From Nocardioides dokdonensis FR1436 (GTDB lineage Bacteria > Actinomycetota > Actinomycetes > Propionibacteriales > Nocardioidaceae): DNA of 64,000 nucleotides. This document shows positions 32,877-40,929 of the stretch, one piece after another. Below the pieces are notes generated by a model. That model saw only the letters and a list, made by a program, of their open reading frames with translations. It made no database searches and was not told the DNA's origin. How positions within the stretch are numbered: the stretch's first letter is position 1; each line of letters begins with the position of its first letter. Made by a program: the position numbers and the translations under genes. The stretch is taken from the NCBI RefSeq assembly GCF_001653335.1, contig NZ_CP015079.1:1364001-1428000 (forward strand), written 5' to 3'.

Positions 32877-34457
32877 ATGGCCAGCAGCACCCCGAGACCA
32901 CCGAGCACGACGTCCCGCCCGACCACCTCCCCGACCGGGCCGGAGGCGCGGTCCACCGTGCCTGCGGGCTCGACGGAGGCCTGGCGCGACCACAAGCGCC
33001 ACCTGTGGCTCATCGGCCTGGTCGTGCCGCTGCTGGCCTTCGTCGCCGGCGGCATGTGGGCGCTGACCGGCTGGGGCGTGTGGTTCTGGATCGGCCCCAT
33101 CGTGGTGCTCGGCGTCGTCCCGGCCATCGACCTGATCGCCGGCCTCGACCGGGCCAACCCGCCCGACGACGCCATCGAGGCCCTCGAGAACGACCGGTAC
33201 TACCGCTGGATCACCTACGCGTTCCTGCCGATCCAGTACATCGGCTTCATCGGTGCCTTCTACGTGATGGCCGAGGGTGCCCCCTTCGGCCTCGGCGAGC
33301 TCACCACCGTGGACAAGGTCGGGCTGGCGCTCTCGATCGGCATCATCGGCGGGATCGGGATCAACACCGCGCACGAGCTGGGCCACAAGCGCGAGGCCAA
33401 CGAGCGCTGGCTCTCCAAGATCGCCCTGGCCCAGAGCTTCTACGGCCACTTCTACATCGAGCACAACCGTGGCCACCACGTCCGGGTGGCCACGCCGGAG
33501 GACCCGGCCTCGAGCCGCTTCGGTGAGACCTTCTACGCGTTCTGGCCGCGCACCGTCCTGGGGTCGCTCAGGAGCGCCTGGCACCTGGAGAAGAAGCGCT
33601 ACGCCCGCAAGGACACCCACCCCTTCCACCTCGGCAACGACGTCCTCAACGCCTGGGCGATGTCGGCGGTGCTCTGGGGCGCGCTGCTCGTCTGGCTGGG
33701 GCCCTCGATCCTGCCGCTCCTGCTGGTCCAGGCCGTCGTCGGGCTCTCCCTGCTCGAGGTCGTCAACTACATGGAGCACTACGGCATGCGTCGGCAGAAG
33801 GTCGGCAGCGCCACCCGGCAGCGCTACGAGCGCGTCGACCCCTCGCACTCGTGGAACTCCAACAACATCGCCACCAACGTGCTGCTCTACCACCTGCAGC
33901 GCCACAGCGACCACCACGCCAACCCCACCCGTCGATACCAGACCCTGCGCGACTTCGAGGAGAGCCCGACGCTGCCCACCGGGTACGCCGGCATGATCCT
34001 GCTGGCGCTGGTGCCGCCGCTGTGGCGCCGGGTGATGGACCCCCGCGTCCTGGCCCACTTCGACGGCGACCTGACCCGCGCCAACCTGGACCCGCGCAAG
34101 CGTGAGGCGATCCTGGCCCGCTACCCCGTCCCCCCGGCCCCCCGGCCCCCCACGCCCCGCAGCCCGTGGCCGGCGCGCCCGCCGCCCCCCTCGACAGGCC
34201 GGTCGTTCCCCCCGCGACGGTGCCCTCCGACCAGGACGAGGACGAGGTGCTCGCGGCGCGCTGCCCGGGCTGCGGCCACACCTACGAGGTCGCGGCCGGC
34301 AACGAGCTCGAGGGCTTCGCGGCCGGGACGGCGTGGGCCGACATCCCCGACGACTGGTGCTGCCCCGACTGCGGGGTGCGCGAGAAGGTCGACTTCGTGG
34401 CGCTGCGCGAGGCGGAGGTCTCCTGATGCGCATCGAGGTGGACCGCGACCGGTGTGA
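32877..34457 (+). CDS. alkB: alkane 1-monooxygenase AlkB, frame continues out of phase over rubredoxin
   Basis: Membrane diiron alkane hydroxylase that oxidises n-alkanes to 1-alkanols. Histidine motifs are HELGH (166-170), EHNRGHH (195-201) and LQRHSDHH near residue 345, with the NYMEHYG signature near 300 and about six helices. ATG at 32877 has AGGAGG at 32864-32869. The AlkB core ends near residue 416. Beyond it the frame enters a (CCCCCCGG)n tract at 34130-34151 and then reads Arg/Pro-rich nonsense to 34457, over a rubredoxin encoded in another frame. Losing one 8-nt unit or gaining one base would fuse the two in frame. Some actinobacterial AlkBs are natural rubredoxin fusions, so this is a mutation, an assembly error or a switch. 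Confidence 0.92.
   Translation: MASSTPRPPSTTSRPTTSPTGPEARSTVPAGSTEAWRDHKRHLWLIGLVVPLLAFVAGGMWALTGWGVWFWIGPIVVLGVVPAIDLIAGLDRANPPDDAIEALENDRYYRWITYAFLPIQYIGFIGAFYVMAEGAPFGLGELTTVDKVGLALSIGIIGGIGINTAHELGHKREANERWLSKIALAQSFYGHFYIEHNRGHHVRVATPEDPASSRFGETFYAFWPRTVLGSLRSAWHLEKKRYARKDTHPFHLGNDVLNAWAMSAVLWGALLVWLGPSILPLLLVQAVVGLSLLEVVNYMEHYGMRRQKVGSATRQRYERVDPSHSWNSNNIATNVLLYHLQRHSDHHANPTRRYQTLRDFEESPTLPTGYAGMILLALVPPLWRRVMDPRVLAHFDGDLTRANLDPRKREAILARYPVPPAPRPPTPRSPWPARPPPPSTGRSFPPRRCPPTRTRTRCSRRAARAAATPTRSRPATSSRASRPGRRGPTSPTTGAAPTAGCARRSTSWRCARRRSPDAHRGGPRPV
34130..34151 (+). repeat. 8-nt C-rich tandem repeat at AlkB/rubredoxin junction
   Basis: Three runs of six C separated by GG: period 8, about 2.75 copies. 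The period is not a multiple of three. Deletion of one unit joins the AlkB frame to the rubredoxin frame with an uninterrupted Pro/Ala linker. Confidence 0.85.
34166..34426 (+). CDS. rubredoxin (frame-separated C-terminal domain of an AlkB fusion?)
   Basis: An 86-residue reading frame holding a complete rubredoxin at about residues 30-82. It has both iron-binding pairs, CPGCGHTYE and CPDCGVRE, and the DDWCCP segment. It would pass electrons to AlkB. The GTG at 34166 has no convincing ribosome site, and the frame is open upstream through the C-rich tract, so it may normally be translated only as part of an AlkB fusion. Stop and the next ATG overlap by one base (TGATG at 34424-34428). Confidence 0.88.
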   Translation: MAGAPAAPLDRPVVPPATVPSDQDEDEVLAARCPGCGHTYEVAAGNELEGFAAGTAWADIPDDWCCPDCGVREKVDFVALREAEVS

Positions 34458-34617
34458 GGGACTCGGCATGTGCGAGGCGATGGCCAGCGACGTCTTCGAG
34501 CTCGACGACGACGAGGTGATGCACGTGCTGGACCCGTCCCCCGACGAGTCCCGGCGCTCGCACGTGCATGCCGCCGTCCAGGCCTGCCCGGTGCTCGCGC
34601 TGAGCCTGCAGGGCTGA
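34426..34617 (+). CDS. small [3Fe-4S]/[4Fe-4S] ferredoxin
   Basis: A 63-residue ferredoxin of the type that serves actinobacterial cytochrome P450s. It starts MRIEVDRDRCEGLGMCEAMA; the cluster ligands are Cys10, Cys16 and the Cys in VQACPVLAL near residue 54, giving three cysteines and so probably a [3Fe-4S] cluster. It overlaps the rubredoxin stop by one base, so it belongs to the alkB operon. A ferredoxin here, with no rubredoxin reductase, is unusual for an AlkB locus. Confidence 0.88.
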   Translation: MRIEVDRDRCEGLGMCEAMASDVFELDDDEVMHVLDPSPDESRRSHVHAAVQACPVLALSLQG

Positions 34618-34669
34618 GCGGGGCCGCTGCCGGTGCCGTAGCGGTGTCGGCTCCGGTGCTCCCACTTCC

Positions 34670-34675
34670 TACACT
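34670..34675 (+). promoter_or_regulatory. -10 hexamer (leaderless), tetR downstream of alkB
   Basis: TACACT ends 7 nt before the GTG at 34683, so tetR can be expressed apart from alkB. Confidence 0.5.
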
Positions 34676-34682
34676 CGGGGGC

Positions 34683-35255
34683 GTGAGCACCGTGGGCCAG
34701 CCGACCATGCGCGACCGCGTCGTCGATGCGGCCGTGCGGCTGACCACCGAGACGGGCTGGTCCAAGGTGACGATGGCGCGCCTGGCCGACGAGGTCGGCG
34801 TCTCGCGCCAGACGGTCTACAACGAGGTCGGCACCAAGGCCGGGCTGGCCGAGGCGATGATCCTGCGCGAGCTCGACCGCTTCCTGGCCACCGTCACCCT
34901 CGCCTTCGACGAGCACCCCGACGACCTCGTCGAGGCGATCCGGGGGTCCTCGCGGGCCGTCCTCGAGGTCGCCCCCAGCAACCCGTTGCTGCACGCGGTC
35001 GTCTCCGCCACCCACGGCGCCGACACCGAGCTGCTCCCGCTGCTGACCACCCACGCCGGGTCGCTGCTCAGCGCGGCCAAGGCGGTCATCGTGGAGCGGA
35101 TCGCGCCCTACGACGTCGCCCTGCCCGCCGAGCAGGTCGACGCCACCATCGACATGGTGGTGCGCGTCGTGCTCAGCCACGTGATGCAGCCCTCCGGCCC
35201 GGCCGAGCGCACCGCCGACCAGGTCGCCTGGATCGTGGCGCGGGTGCTGGGCTGA
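34683..35255 (+). CDS. TetR-family regulator of the alkB locus
   Basis: TetR protein of 190 residues. The HTH is VTMARLADEVGVSRQTVYNEVGTK at about residues 26-49 (landmark VSRQTVYNEV). The C-terminal ligand domain is marked by GSSRAVLEVAPSNPLLHAVVS. Position just after alkB, rubredoxin and ferredoxin matches the regulator genes of other actinobacterial alkB clusters. It is the candidate to bind the TTGTCAA-type repeats at the alkB promoter. GTG 34683 is supported by a leaderless hexamer. Confidence 0.88.
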   Translation: MSTVGQPTMRDRVVDAAVRLTTETGWSKVTMARLADEVGVSRQTVYNEVGTKAGLAEAMILRELDRFLATVTLAFDEHPDDLVEAIRGSSRAVLEVAPSNPLLHAVVSATHGADTELLPLLTTHAGSLLSAAKAVIVERIAPYDVALPAEQVDATIDMVVRVVLSHVMQPSGPAERTADQVAWIVARVLG

Positions 35256-35285
35256 GCCGGCTGGCCGGGAGGTGAAGCACCAGGC

Positions 35286-36176
35286 TCAGGCAGCAGACCC
35301 CGACGCGCGTACGACGGCCAGCTCGCGGGCCTCGCGGAAGGCGCGGGCGACGTAGTCGGGCACCGTCATCCCCTGGCCGCGCGCCCACAGCAGCTCCATC
35401 TCGACTCGGGCGATCTGGGCGCTGAAGTCGGAGTCCTCGCCGATGCCGAGCGTGGCCATCAGGTCGCCGAAGTCGGCCTTCTGGGCATCGTTGTTGGCGC
35501 CGACCGGGGCGAACGAGAGCCGGCGCAGGTGCCGCACCAGCCACCGCTGCCACGGGGCCAGCTGGGACCAGAGTCCACGCGCGGAGAGCTGGTAGAAGGC
35601 GTAGTGGCCCGGCTCCTGGCGCCGGATCGGGGCGATGATCGTCTCCGCGACGCCCCGCTCGCCGAGCTCGGCGACCCCGTCGTGCAGCAGGTTGTAGGCG
35701 AGCACGGCGGAGCGCTCGGTGGCCATGCCGGTGAGGTAGTAGAGCATCCGCGAGACGTCCTGGACGGCGTCGAGGTGACCGAGCGCGCCGAGCACCTTGA
35801 GCTTGGTGCCGAGCGAGTCGAGGTCGGCGTCGGCGGGTGGTCGGCCGAGGCGGACCTGGAGCTCGTCGAGGATCCGGCCGTGCTGGGTCTCCTGCGGCTG
35901 CCACACGTCGCGGTAGAAGCGCACGTCGATCTCCGGCGGGTCCGGCAGCATCGTCATCAGCTCGAGCACGTTGCGGTCGACCTCGAGCTCGACGCGGGCC
36001 ATGTAGTCGAGCACGTGGCCGAAGCGCGCCTCGAGGACGGCCGGGTCGTCGACGTGGAAGTCGACCGAGTCCAGGCTGATCGGCGGGTGCTCCGCGCCGA
36101 GACGCTCCACGTGGTCGACGAGGCGCTGGTCGACACGGCGCGCGTCGTCGAGGCGCTGGGCGGAGGATCGAGACAT
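35286..36176 (-). CDS. ferritin-like (diiron-type) protein, function unknown
   Basis: A 296-residue, largely helical protein. Pairs of Glu/His are spaced as in ferritin-like diiron enzymes: RVELEVDRNVLELM near 62, WQPQETQHGRIL near 92, MATERSAVLAYN near 152 and RRQEPGHYAFYQL near 188. This could be a desaturase or oxygenase-like fold, but no family was named with certainty. It lies next to the alkane hydroxylase locus and is divergent from the MFS gene, with abutting -10 hexamers. ATG at 36176 follows TAGGAT by 7 nt. Confidence 0.6.
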   Translation of the reverse strand: MSRSSAQRLDDARRVDQRLVDHVERLGAEHPPISLDSVDFHVDDPAVLEARFGHVLDYMARVELEVDRNVLELMTMLPDPPEIDVRFYRDVWQPQETQHGRILDELQVRLGRPPADADLDSLGTKLKVLGALGHLDAVQDVSRMLYYLTGMATERSAVLAYNLLHDGVAELGERGVAETIIAPIRRQEPGHYAFYQLSARGLWSQLAPWQRWLVRHLRRLSFAPVGANNDAQKADFGDLMATLGIGEDSDFSAQIARVEMELLWARGQGMTVPDYVARAFREARELAVVRASGSAA

Positions 36177-36183
36177 CCCGCGG

Positions 36184-36189
36184 ATCCTA
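36184..36189 (-). promoter_or_regulatory. -10 hexamer (leaderless), ferritin-like gene
   Basis: TAGGAT on the minus strand, 7 nt before the ATG at 36176. It shares two bases with the plus-strand hexamer at 36188. Confidence 0.5.
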
Positions 36190-36193
36190 AGGT
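36188..36193 (+). promoter_or_regulatory. -10 hexamer (leaderless), MFS gene
   Basis: TAAGGT ends 6 nt before the GTG at 36200, which favours that codon over GTG 36197. Confidence 0.5.
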
Positions 36194-36199
36194 GGGGTG

Positions 36200-37609
36200 G
36201 TGGCGACCTCGGAATCCTCCGGTGCGACCGCCTGGGTGCGGGCGGGCACGCCGGCCGGCCGGGCGGTCGTGGCGGCCGCCACCCTGGGCTCGGCGATGTC
36301 GCTGCTGGACGGCACCGTCGTCAACGTCGCGCTGCGCACCATCGGTGCCGACCTCGACGCCTCCATCACCGACCTGCAGTGGGTCACCAACGGCTACCTC
36401 CTGGCGCTCGCCGGGTTGATCCTGCTCGGCGGCTCGTTGGGCGACCGGCTGGGCCGGCGTCGGGTGTTCGTGCACGGCACGGTCGGGTTCGGCCTCGCCT
36501 CGGCGCTGTGCGGGCTGGCCCCGACCGCCGAGGTGCTCATCGCGGCCCGGGTGCTGCAGGGCGTGGCGGCAGCGCTGATGGTGCCCGGCAGCCTCTCGAT
36601 GATCCAGGGAGCGTTCGACCCCCGCGACCGGGCCCGGGCGATCGGCACCTGGACCGGGCTCGGTGCGATCGCGGGCGCGGCCGGGCCGCTCGTGGGCGGC
36701 TTCCTCGTCGAGTACGCCGACTGGCGGCTGGTGTTCTGGATCAACGTGCCGCTCGCGGTCCTCACCGTGTGGCTGGCGCGCTCGGTGCCCGAGACCCGCG
36801 ACCCCGGCGCCGCGCAGCACCTCGACGTCCCCGGAGCCGTCCTCGCGACCCTCGCCCTCACCGGGGTCACCTACGCGCTGGTGCAGTGGGGTGACCCGGC
36901 GGCGCTGCCGGCGCTGGCGGTCGGCCTCGTGACCGGCGCCGGGTTCCTGGTCGTCGAGGCGCGGGTGGACCACCCGATGCTCGCGCTGGGCGTGTTCGCC
37001 GACCGGACCTTCTCGGCCGCCAACGCGATGACGCTGCTGGTCTACGGCGCCCTGTCGGTGCTGCTGTTCATGCTGCCGCTGCAGCTCCAGGTGGTGGGCG
37101 GCGACGGTCCGCTGGTGGCCGGGCTGGCCACGTTGCCCCTGCCGCTGGTGATGCTCCTGCTCGCCGGGCGCGGCGGGGCCCTCGGCGCCCGGATCGGTCC
37201 TCGGCTGCCGCTCACGCTCGGCCCGCTGGTGATGGCGGCCGGCGCGCTGCTGCTGCTCGGCGCCGGGGAGGCGGCGTACGTCGTCGCGGTGCTGCCGGGC
37301 ATGGTCGTGTTCGCGCTCGGGCTGGCGCTGCTGGTGGCCACCCTGACCGCGACCGTGCTCGCCGCGGCGCCCGACGACCACGCCGGGATCGCCAGCGGCG
37401 TCAACAACGCGGTCTCGCGCGCCGGCGGGCTGCTCGCCGTCGCGGCGGTGCCGAGCCTGGTCGGCCTCGGCGGCGACGAGTACGCCGACCCCGCAGCCCT
37501 CGATCCCGCCTGGACGCTGGTCGTGCTCGCCTGCGCGGGGCTGCTGGTGCTCGGCGGGGTGCTGTCGTGGTTCACGATCCCGCGCACGGCGCTCGACCCG
37601 AACCGCTGA
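36200..37609 (+). CDS. MFS transporter, DHA2-type (14 helices)
   Basis: Drug:proton antiporter-2 type exporter, 469 residues. The helix 1 motif is SMSLLDGTVVNVALRTIG; the conserved loop GGSLGDRLGRRRVF follows helix 2, and ALMVPGSLSMI and GPLVGGFLVEYADWRLVFWINVP (landmark DWRLVFWINVP) are typical of the family. About 14 membrane helices. It likely exports hydrophobic drugs or metabolites. The start is GTG 36200 from the leaderless hexamer; the adjacent in-frame GTG 36197 is the alternative. A hairpin follows at 37647. Confidence 0.92.
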   Translation: MATSESSGATAWVRAGTPAGRAVVAAATLGSAMSLLDGTVVNVALRTIGADLDASITDLQWVTNGYLLALAGLILLGGSLGDRLGRRRVFVHGTVGFGLASALCGLAPTAEVLIAARVLQGVAAALMVPGSLSMIQGAFDPRDRARAIGTWTGLGAIAGAAGPLVGGFLVEYADWRLVFWINVPLAVLTVWLARSVPETRDPGAAQHLDVPGAVLATLALTGVTYALVQWGDPAALPALAVGLVTGAGFLVVEARVDHPMLALGVFADRTFSAANAMTLLVYGALSVLLFMLPLQLQVVGGDGPLVAGLATLPLPLVMLLLAGRGGALGARIGPRLPLTLGPLVMAAGALLLLGAGEAAYVVAVLPGMVVFALGLALLVATLTATVLAAAPDDHAGIASGVNNAVSRAGGLLAVAAVPSLVGLGGDEYADPAALDPAWTLVVLACAGLLVLGGVLSWFTIPRTALDPNR

Positions 37610-37646
37610 CGGGGGCCGGGGCCCGCGTCGACCGGGTGCCGGATTC

Positions 37647-37671
37647 GCGGTGGGGGGTGGCACCCCACCGC
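37647..37671 (+). terminator. hairpin after MFS gene
   Basis: GCGGTGGGG (37647-37655) pairs with CCCCACCGC (37663-37671), 9-bp stem and 7-nt loop, 38 nt after the stop. Confidence 0.55.
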
Positions 37672-37672
37672 C

Positions 37673-37678
37673 TAGGCT
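37673..37678 (+). promoter_or_regulatory. -10 hexamer, lipoprotein gene
   Basis: TAGGCT, followed by a leader of about 35 nt with GGGGAGGAG just before the ATG at 37721. This is a leadered start, unlike most in the window. Confidence 0.4.
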
Positions 37679-37720
37679 GGCGCTGGGCCGCGCTGGGGCG
37701 AGCCCGGGGAGGAGCACGCC

Positions 37721-39010
37721 ATGAGGCGAGCGGGTCGGTGGCGTCGTACGACGCCCGGCGTGGCGCTGGTGCTCGCGCTCCTGCTGGCGTCCTGCGGCGG
37801 CTCGGGCGCCGACGAGCCGACCTCCGGCGCGGAGGCCGGCGCGACCGCCGCCGCCCCGGACCCCACCGACGCCTCCACCGCGCCCGGGCAGGACGGGTCG
37901 GACGGTTCCGAGGACGGCGACGGCTCCGGTGGTGGCGAGCAGCCCACCGTGGGCCTCGACCCGGCCTTCGCCGTCGACCCGCCGGGCCGGCTCAAGGACC
38001 TCCCGCGCACCGCCGACATCCTGGTGCAGACCCAGGCCGGGATCTCCGACGAGACGGTGGCCGCGATCCGGCGGCTGCCGGGCGTCCAGGACGTCGAGCA
38101 GCTCTCCATGCTCCAGATCAGCATCGAGAACCGGGTCCTCAACCTCGCGGCGGTCGACCCGGCGACGTACCGCCGCTTCACCCCTGGCCAGGTGCCCCAG
38201 ACCCGCGAGGTCTGGGACCGCGTCGCCGGGGGCGAGCTGGCGATCAGCCCCGAGCTGCAGAAGAAGCTGCCCGTCGACAAGGACGGCTTCCTCGCCCTGG
38301 ACCCCGGCAGCCCCGAGGTGCACCTGGGCGCGCTGGCCCCCCAGATCGAGAACGCGGTCGACGCGGTCGTCAACGACAAGTGGGGCGCCGAGCTCGGCGC
38401 CGAGCCCGGCAACGCGCTCCTGGTGTCCACCGGGATCGTGGCCCCCGACAAGGTGGTGGGTCCGCTCAGCAGGCTGCTGCCGAAGCAGACCTCCGTGCAG
38501 CGCCTCGACTCGGTCGCCCGCTACGGCCTCGACATCAACGCCAAGCAGACCGCGTTCGTGGTCGGCTCGGTCTCCTCGGCCGTCGGCGTCTTCAACTACA
38601 CGGTGCTCGGCGGCGGCCGGATCGCCCCCGAGCCTGCCTGGGAGCAGGCCAACATCACCACCGCCCAGGTGCCGATCCTCGGCTCGGTGCGCTGCAACAA
38701 GGCGATCATCCCGCAGCTCACGGCGGCGCTGCGCGAGGTCGTCGAGACCGGCCTCGCCGACGAGATCCACCCCGACGAGTACGCCGGGTGCTACTACCCG
38801 CGCTTCATCGCGGGCTCCACGACGCTGTCCAACCACTCCTTCGGCCTGGCGCTCGACTTCAACGTGCCGGGCAACCTGCGCGGCACCGTCGGCGAGATGG
38901 ACCGCACCGTGGTCGCGATCTTCAAGAGGTGGGGCTTCGGCTGGGGTGGCGACTGGCGCTACACCGACCCGATGCACTTCGAGGCCGTGCGCATCGTCGA
39001 CGTCCGCTGA
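37721..39010 (+). CDS. lipoprotein with M15-family D-Ala-D-Ala carboxypeptidase domain
   Basis: A 429-residue exported lipoprotein. Signal peptide ends in the lipobox LLASC (Cys about residue 26), followed by an acidic Gly/Ser/Asp linker to about 85. The C-terminal M15 (VanY-like) zinc peptidase domain has SNHSFGLALDFN near 370 and DPMHFEAV near 418, giving the expected His, Asp and His ligands. The middle region (about 90-320) is unassigned. It probably trims or remodels peptidoglycan stem peptides at the cell surface. ATG has a strong GGGGAGGAG site. Confidence 0.85.
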   Translation: MRRAGRWRRTTPGVALVLALLLASCGGSGADEPTSGAEAGATAAAPDPTDASTAPGQDGSDGSEDGDGSGGGEQPTVGLDPAFAVDPPGRLKDLPRTADILVQTQAGISDETVAAIRRLPGVQDVEQLSMLQISIENRVLNLAAVDPATYRRFTPGQVPQTREVWDRVAGGELAISPELQKKLPVDKDGFLALDPGSPEVHLGALAPQIENAVDAVVNDKWGAELGAEPGNALLVSTGIVAPDKVVGPLSRLLPKQTSVQRLDSVARYGLDINAKQTAFVVGSVSSAVGVFNYTVLGGGRIAPEPAWEQANITTAQVPILGSVRCNKAIIPQLTAALREVVETGLADEIHPDEYAGCYYPRFIAGSTTLSNHSFGLALDFNVPGNLRGTVGEMDRTVVAIFKRWGFGWGGDWRYTDPMHFEAVRIVDVR

Positions 39011-39027
39011 GCCTGGTCACGCAGGTC

Positions 39028-39879
39028 TCAGGCCAGCGCCGCCGCCACCTCGGCGGCCATCCGCGCCATCGTGGTGCGGGCCCGGGCCGGGTCCTCGGTC
39101 AGGAAGTAGTGGTCGGCGCCCGGCGTGACGTCGTGCCAGACGCCGACACCGGCGTCACGCAGCCGCACCGCGTAGTCGTCACCGTCGCGGCGCAGTGCGT
39201 CCCGCTCGGCGGTCAGCACCAGCGCCCGGGGCAGCCCGGCCAGGGACGGCGCCAGCAGCGGTGAGGCGTAGGGCTCGCTGCGGGTCATCGGGTCGGGGAA
39301 GTACGCCGCTCGCACCAGCGTCCGCAGCGATGCCGAGATCGCCCCGGTCCCGGGCAGCACCTCGGTGGCCAGGTCGAGCGCGGGCACGCCGAGCACCTGC
39401 AGCCGCGGCGTGAACGATCCGGTGTCGCGCGCCATCAGGCACACCGCGGCGGCCATCCCGCCGCCGGAGGAGAAGCCGCCCACCGACACCGCTGCCGAGG
39501 TGGCGGCCCAGGCCGCCACGTCGTGGGACTGCTCCTGGGCCAGCGGGTAGACGGCGTACGGGGCGGTGCGGAAGTCGACGTTGAGCACCCGGACGCCGGC
39601 GGTCGCGGCCAGGTAGCGGCACCACCAGTCGTCCATGAACGGGTGCCGCATCAGCCAGGCGCCGCCGTGCAGGTGCACGTGGACGGGGGTGTCGTCGTGC
39701 CCGCGCAGCGCCGGGGCGGCGTACTCCCACACGGTGACCGAGCCGTGCCGGGTCGGCACCTGCAGCCTGCGGGGCCGGGGCAGCTCGGAGCCGGCGAAGC
39801 GCAGCTGTTCGCCGTAGCGCACGGTGAAGCGCGCGGTGGCGTGCAGCAGTGTGGCCTGGAGACGTTGGGCGGGTCGCAC
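39028..39879 (-). CDS. alpha/beta hydrolase (hormone-sensitive-lipase type)
   Basis: Esterase/lipase of 283 residues. The oxyanion-hole motif is HLHGGAWLMR near residue 69, the nucleophile elbow GGFSSGGGMAAAV near 133, and the acid/His end VLTAERDALRRDG and GADHYFLTEDPA near 263. Substrate is likely a short to medium carboxylic ester. GTG at 39879 has AGGAGG close upstream. It is convergent with the M15 lipoprotein gene. Confidence 0.88.
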   Translation of the reverse strand: MRPAQRLQATLLHATARFTVRYGEQLRFAGSELPRPRRLQVPTRHGSVTVWEYAAPALRGHDDTPVHVHLHGGAWLMRHPFMDDWWCRYLAATAGVRVLNVDFRTAPYAVYPLAQEQSHDVAAWAATSAAVSVGGFSSGGGMAAAVCLMARDTGSFTPRLQVLGVPALDLATEVLPGTGAISASLRTLVRAAYFPDPMTRSEPYASPLLAPSLAGLPRALVLTAERDALRRDGDDYAVRLRDAGVGVWHDVTPGADHYFLTEDPARARTTMARMAAEVAAALA

Positions 39880-39914
39880 AACCCTCCTTCGGACCGGCGG
39901 GCCGACCGGATGGT

Positions 39915-39920
39915 TACGGT
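39915..39920 (+). promoter_or_regulatory. -10 hexamer (leaderless), quinone reductase
   Basis: TACGGT ends 6 nt before the ATG at 39927. Confidence 0.5.
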
Positions 39921-39926
39921 GGCGCC

Positions 39927-40901
39927 ATGCGCGCAGTCCAGGTCGTCGACACCACCGGTCCCGAGCACCTCCAGATCAACGACGTCGCGGAGCCGGTCCC
40001 CGGCCCCGACGACGTGTTGGTGGAGGTGCACGCCGTCGGCACGTCCTTCCCGGACCTGCTGCTCAGTCGGGGGGAGTACCAGCTGCGTCCCGACCCGCCG
40101 TTCACCCTGGGCGTCGACTTCGCCGGCGTCGTGGTGCGCGGGCCCGAGGGCCGCGCCGACCTGGCGCCCGGCACCCGGGTCGCCGGGGTGGCGCCGTACG
40201 GCGGGGCCGCCGAGCTGGTCGCCAACCCGGCCGTCTCCACCTTCGTGCTGCCGGAGTCGCTGAGCCTCGAGCAGGGCGCGGCGCTGCCGATGAACTACCT
40301 CACCGCCCAGTTCGCGCTCGCCGAGCGCGGCAACCTGCGCGCCGGCGAGACCGTGCTCGTGCACGGCGCCGCGGGCGGCGTCGGGACCGCGACCATCCAG
40401 GTCGCGAAGGGGTACGGCGCCCGCACCATCGCAGTCTGCTCCACCGAGGAGAAGCGCCGGGTGGCGCTGGACGCCGGGGCCGACGAGGCGGTGCTGCTCG
40501 ACGGGTTCAAGGACGCGGTCAAGGACCTGACCGGCGGGGTCGGTGTGGACGTGGTGATGGACGTCGTCGGCGGCGACGCGTTCACCGACTCGTTGCGGGT
40601 GCTCGCGCCCCAGGGCCGCCTGCTCGTGGTCGGCTTCGCCGCCGGGCAGGGCATCCCCGAGGTCAAGGTGAACCGGTTGCTGCTCAACAACGTCGACGTG
40701 CGCGGCGTCGGCTGGGGCGCCTACGCCATGATGCGCCCCGGCTACATGGAGCAGCAGTGGGCCGAGCTCGTGCCGATGATGGAGGCCGGCACGATCCGCC
40801 CGCCCGTCGGAGCGTCGTACGACCTCGAGGACTTCGGGCGCGCGCTGGTCGACATGGACGAGCGGCGCACCCTGGGCAAGGGCGTGGTGCGGGTCCGCTG
40901 A
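39927..40901 (+). CDS. NADPH:quinone oxidoreductase-like MDR protein
   Basis: Zinc-free medium-chain reductase, 324 residues. The nucleotide motif VHGAAGGVGTATIQVAKGYGA lies at about residues 150-170 (landmark GAAGGVGTA); no catalytic zinc ligands are seen. It likely reduces quinones or enones with NADPH. ATG at 39927 is supported by the leaderless hexamer and family start (MRAVQV). An in-frame start 26 codons upstream would overlap the promoter. Confidence 0.9.
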   Translation: MRAVQVVDTTGPEHLQINDVAEPVPGPDDVLVEVHAVGTSFPDLLLSRGEYQLRPDPPFTLGVDFAGVVVRGPEGRADLAPGTRVAGVAPYGGAAELVANPAVSTFVLPESLSLEQGAALPMNYLTAQFALAERGNLRAGETVLVHGAAGGVGTATIQVAKGYGARTIAVCSTEEKRRVALDAGADEAVLLDGFKDAVKDLTGGVGVDVVMDVVGGDAFTDSLRVLAPQGRLLVVGFAAGQGIPEVKVNRLLLNNVDVRGVGWGAYAMMRPGYMEQQWAELVPMMEAGTIRPPVGASYDLEDFGRALVDMDERRTLGKGVVRVR

Positions 40902-40929
40902 CCCGCCGCCGCTGACCTGGCGGCCGGAC

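Noticed and set aside
34122..34457. Programmed ribosomal frameshift joining AlkB to rubredoxin
   Set aside because: C runs are present but no stimulatory structure or typical slippery heptamer was recognised. A repeat-length change or assembly error explains the data with fewer assumptions, so it is kept only as an alternative within a finding.
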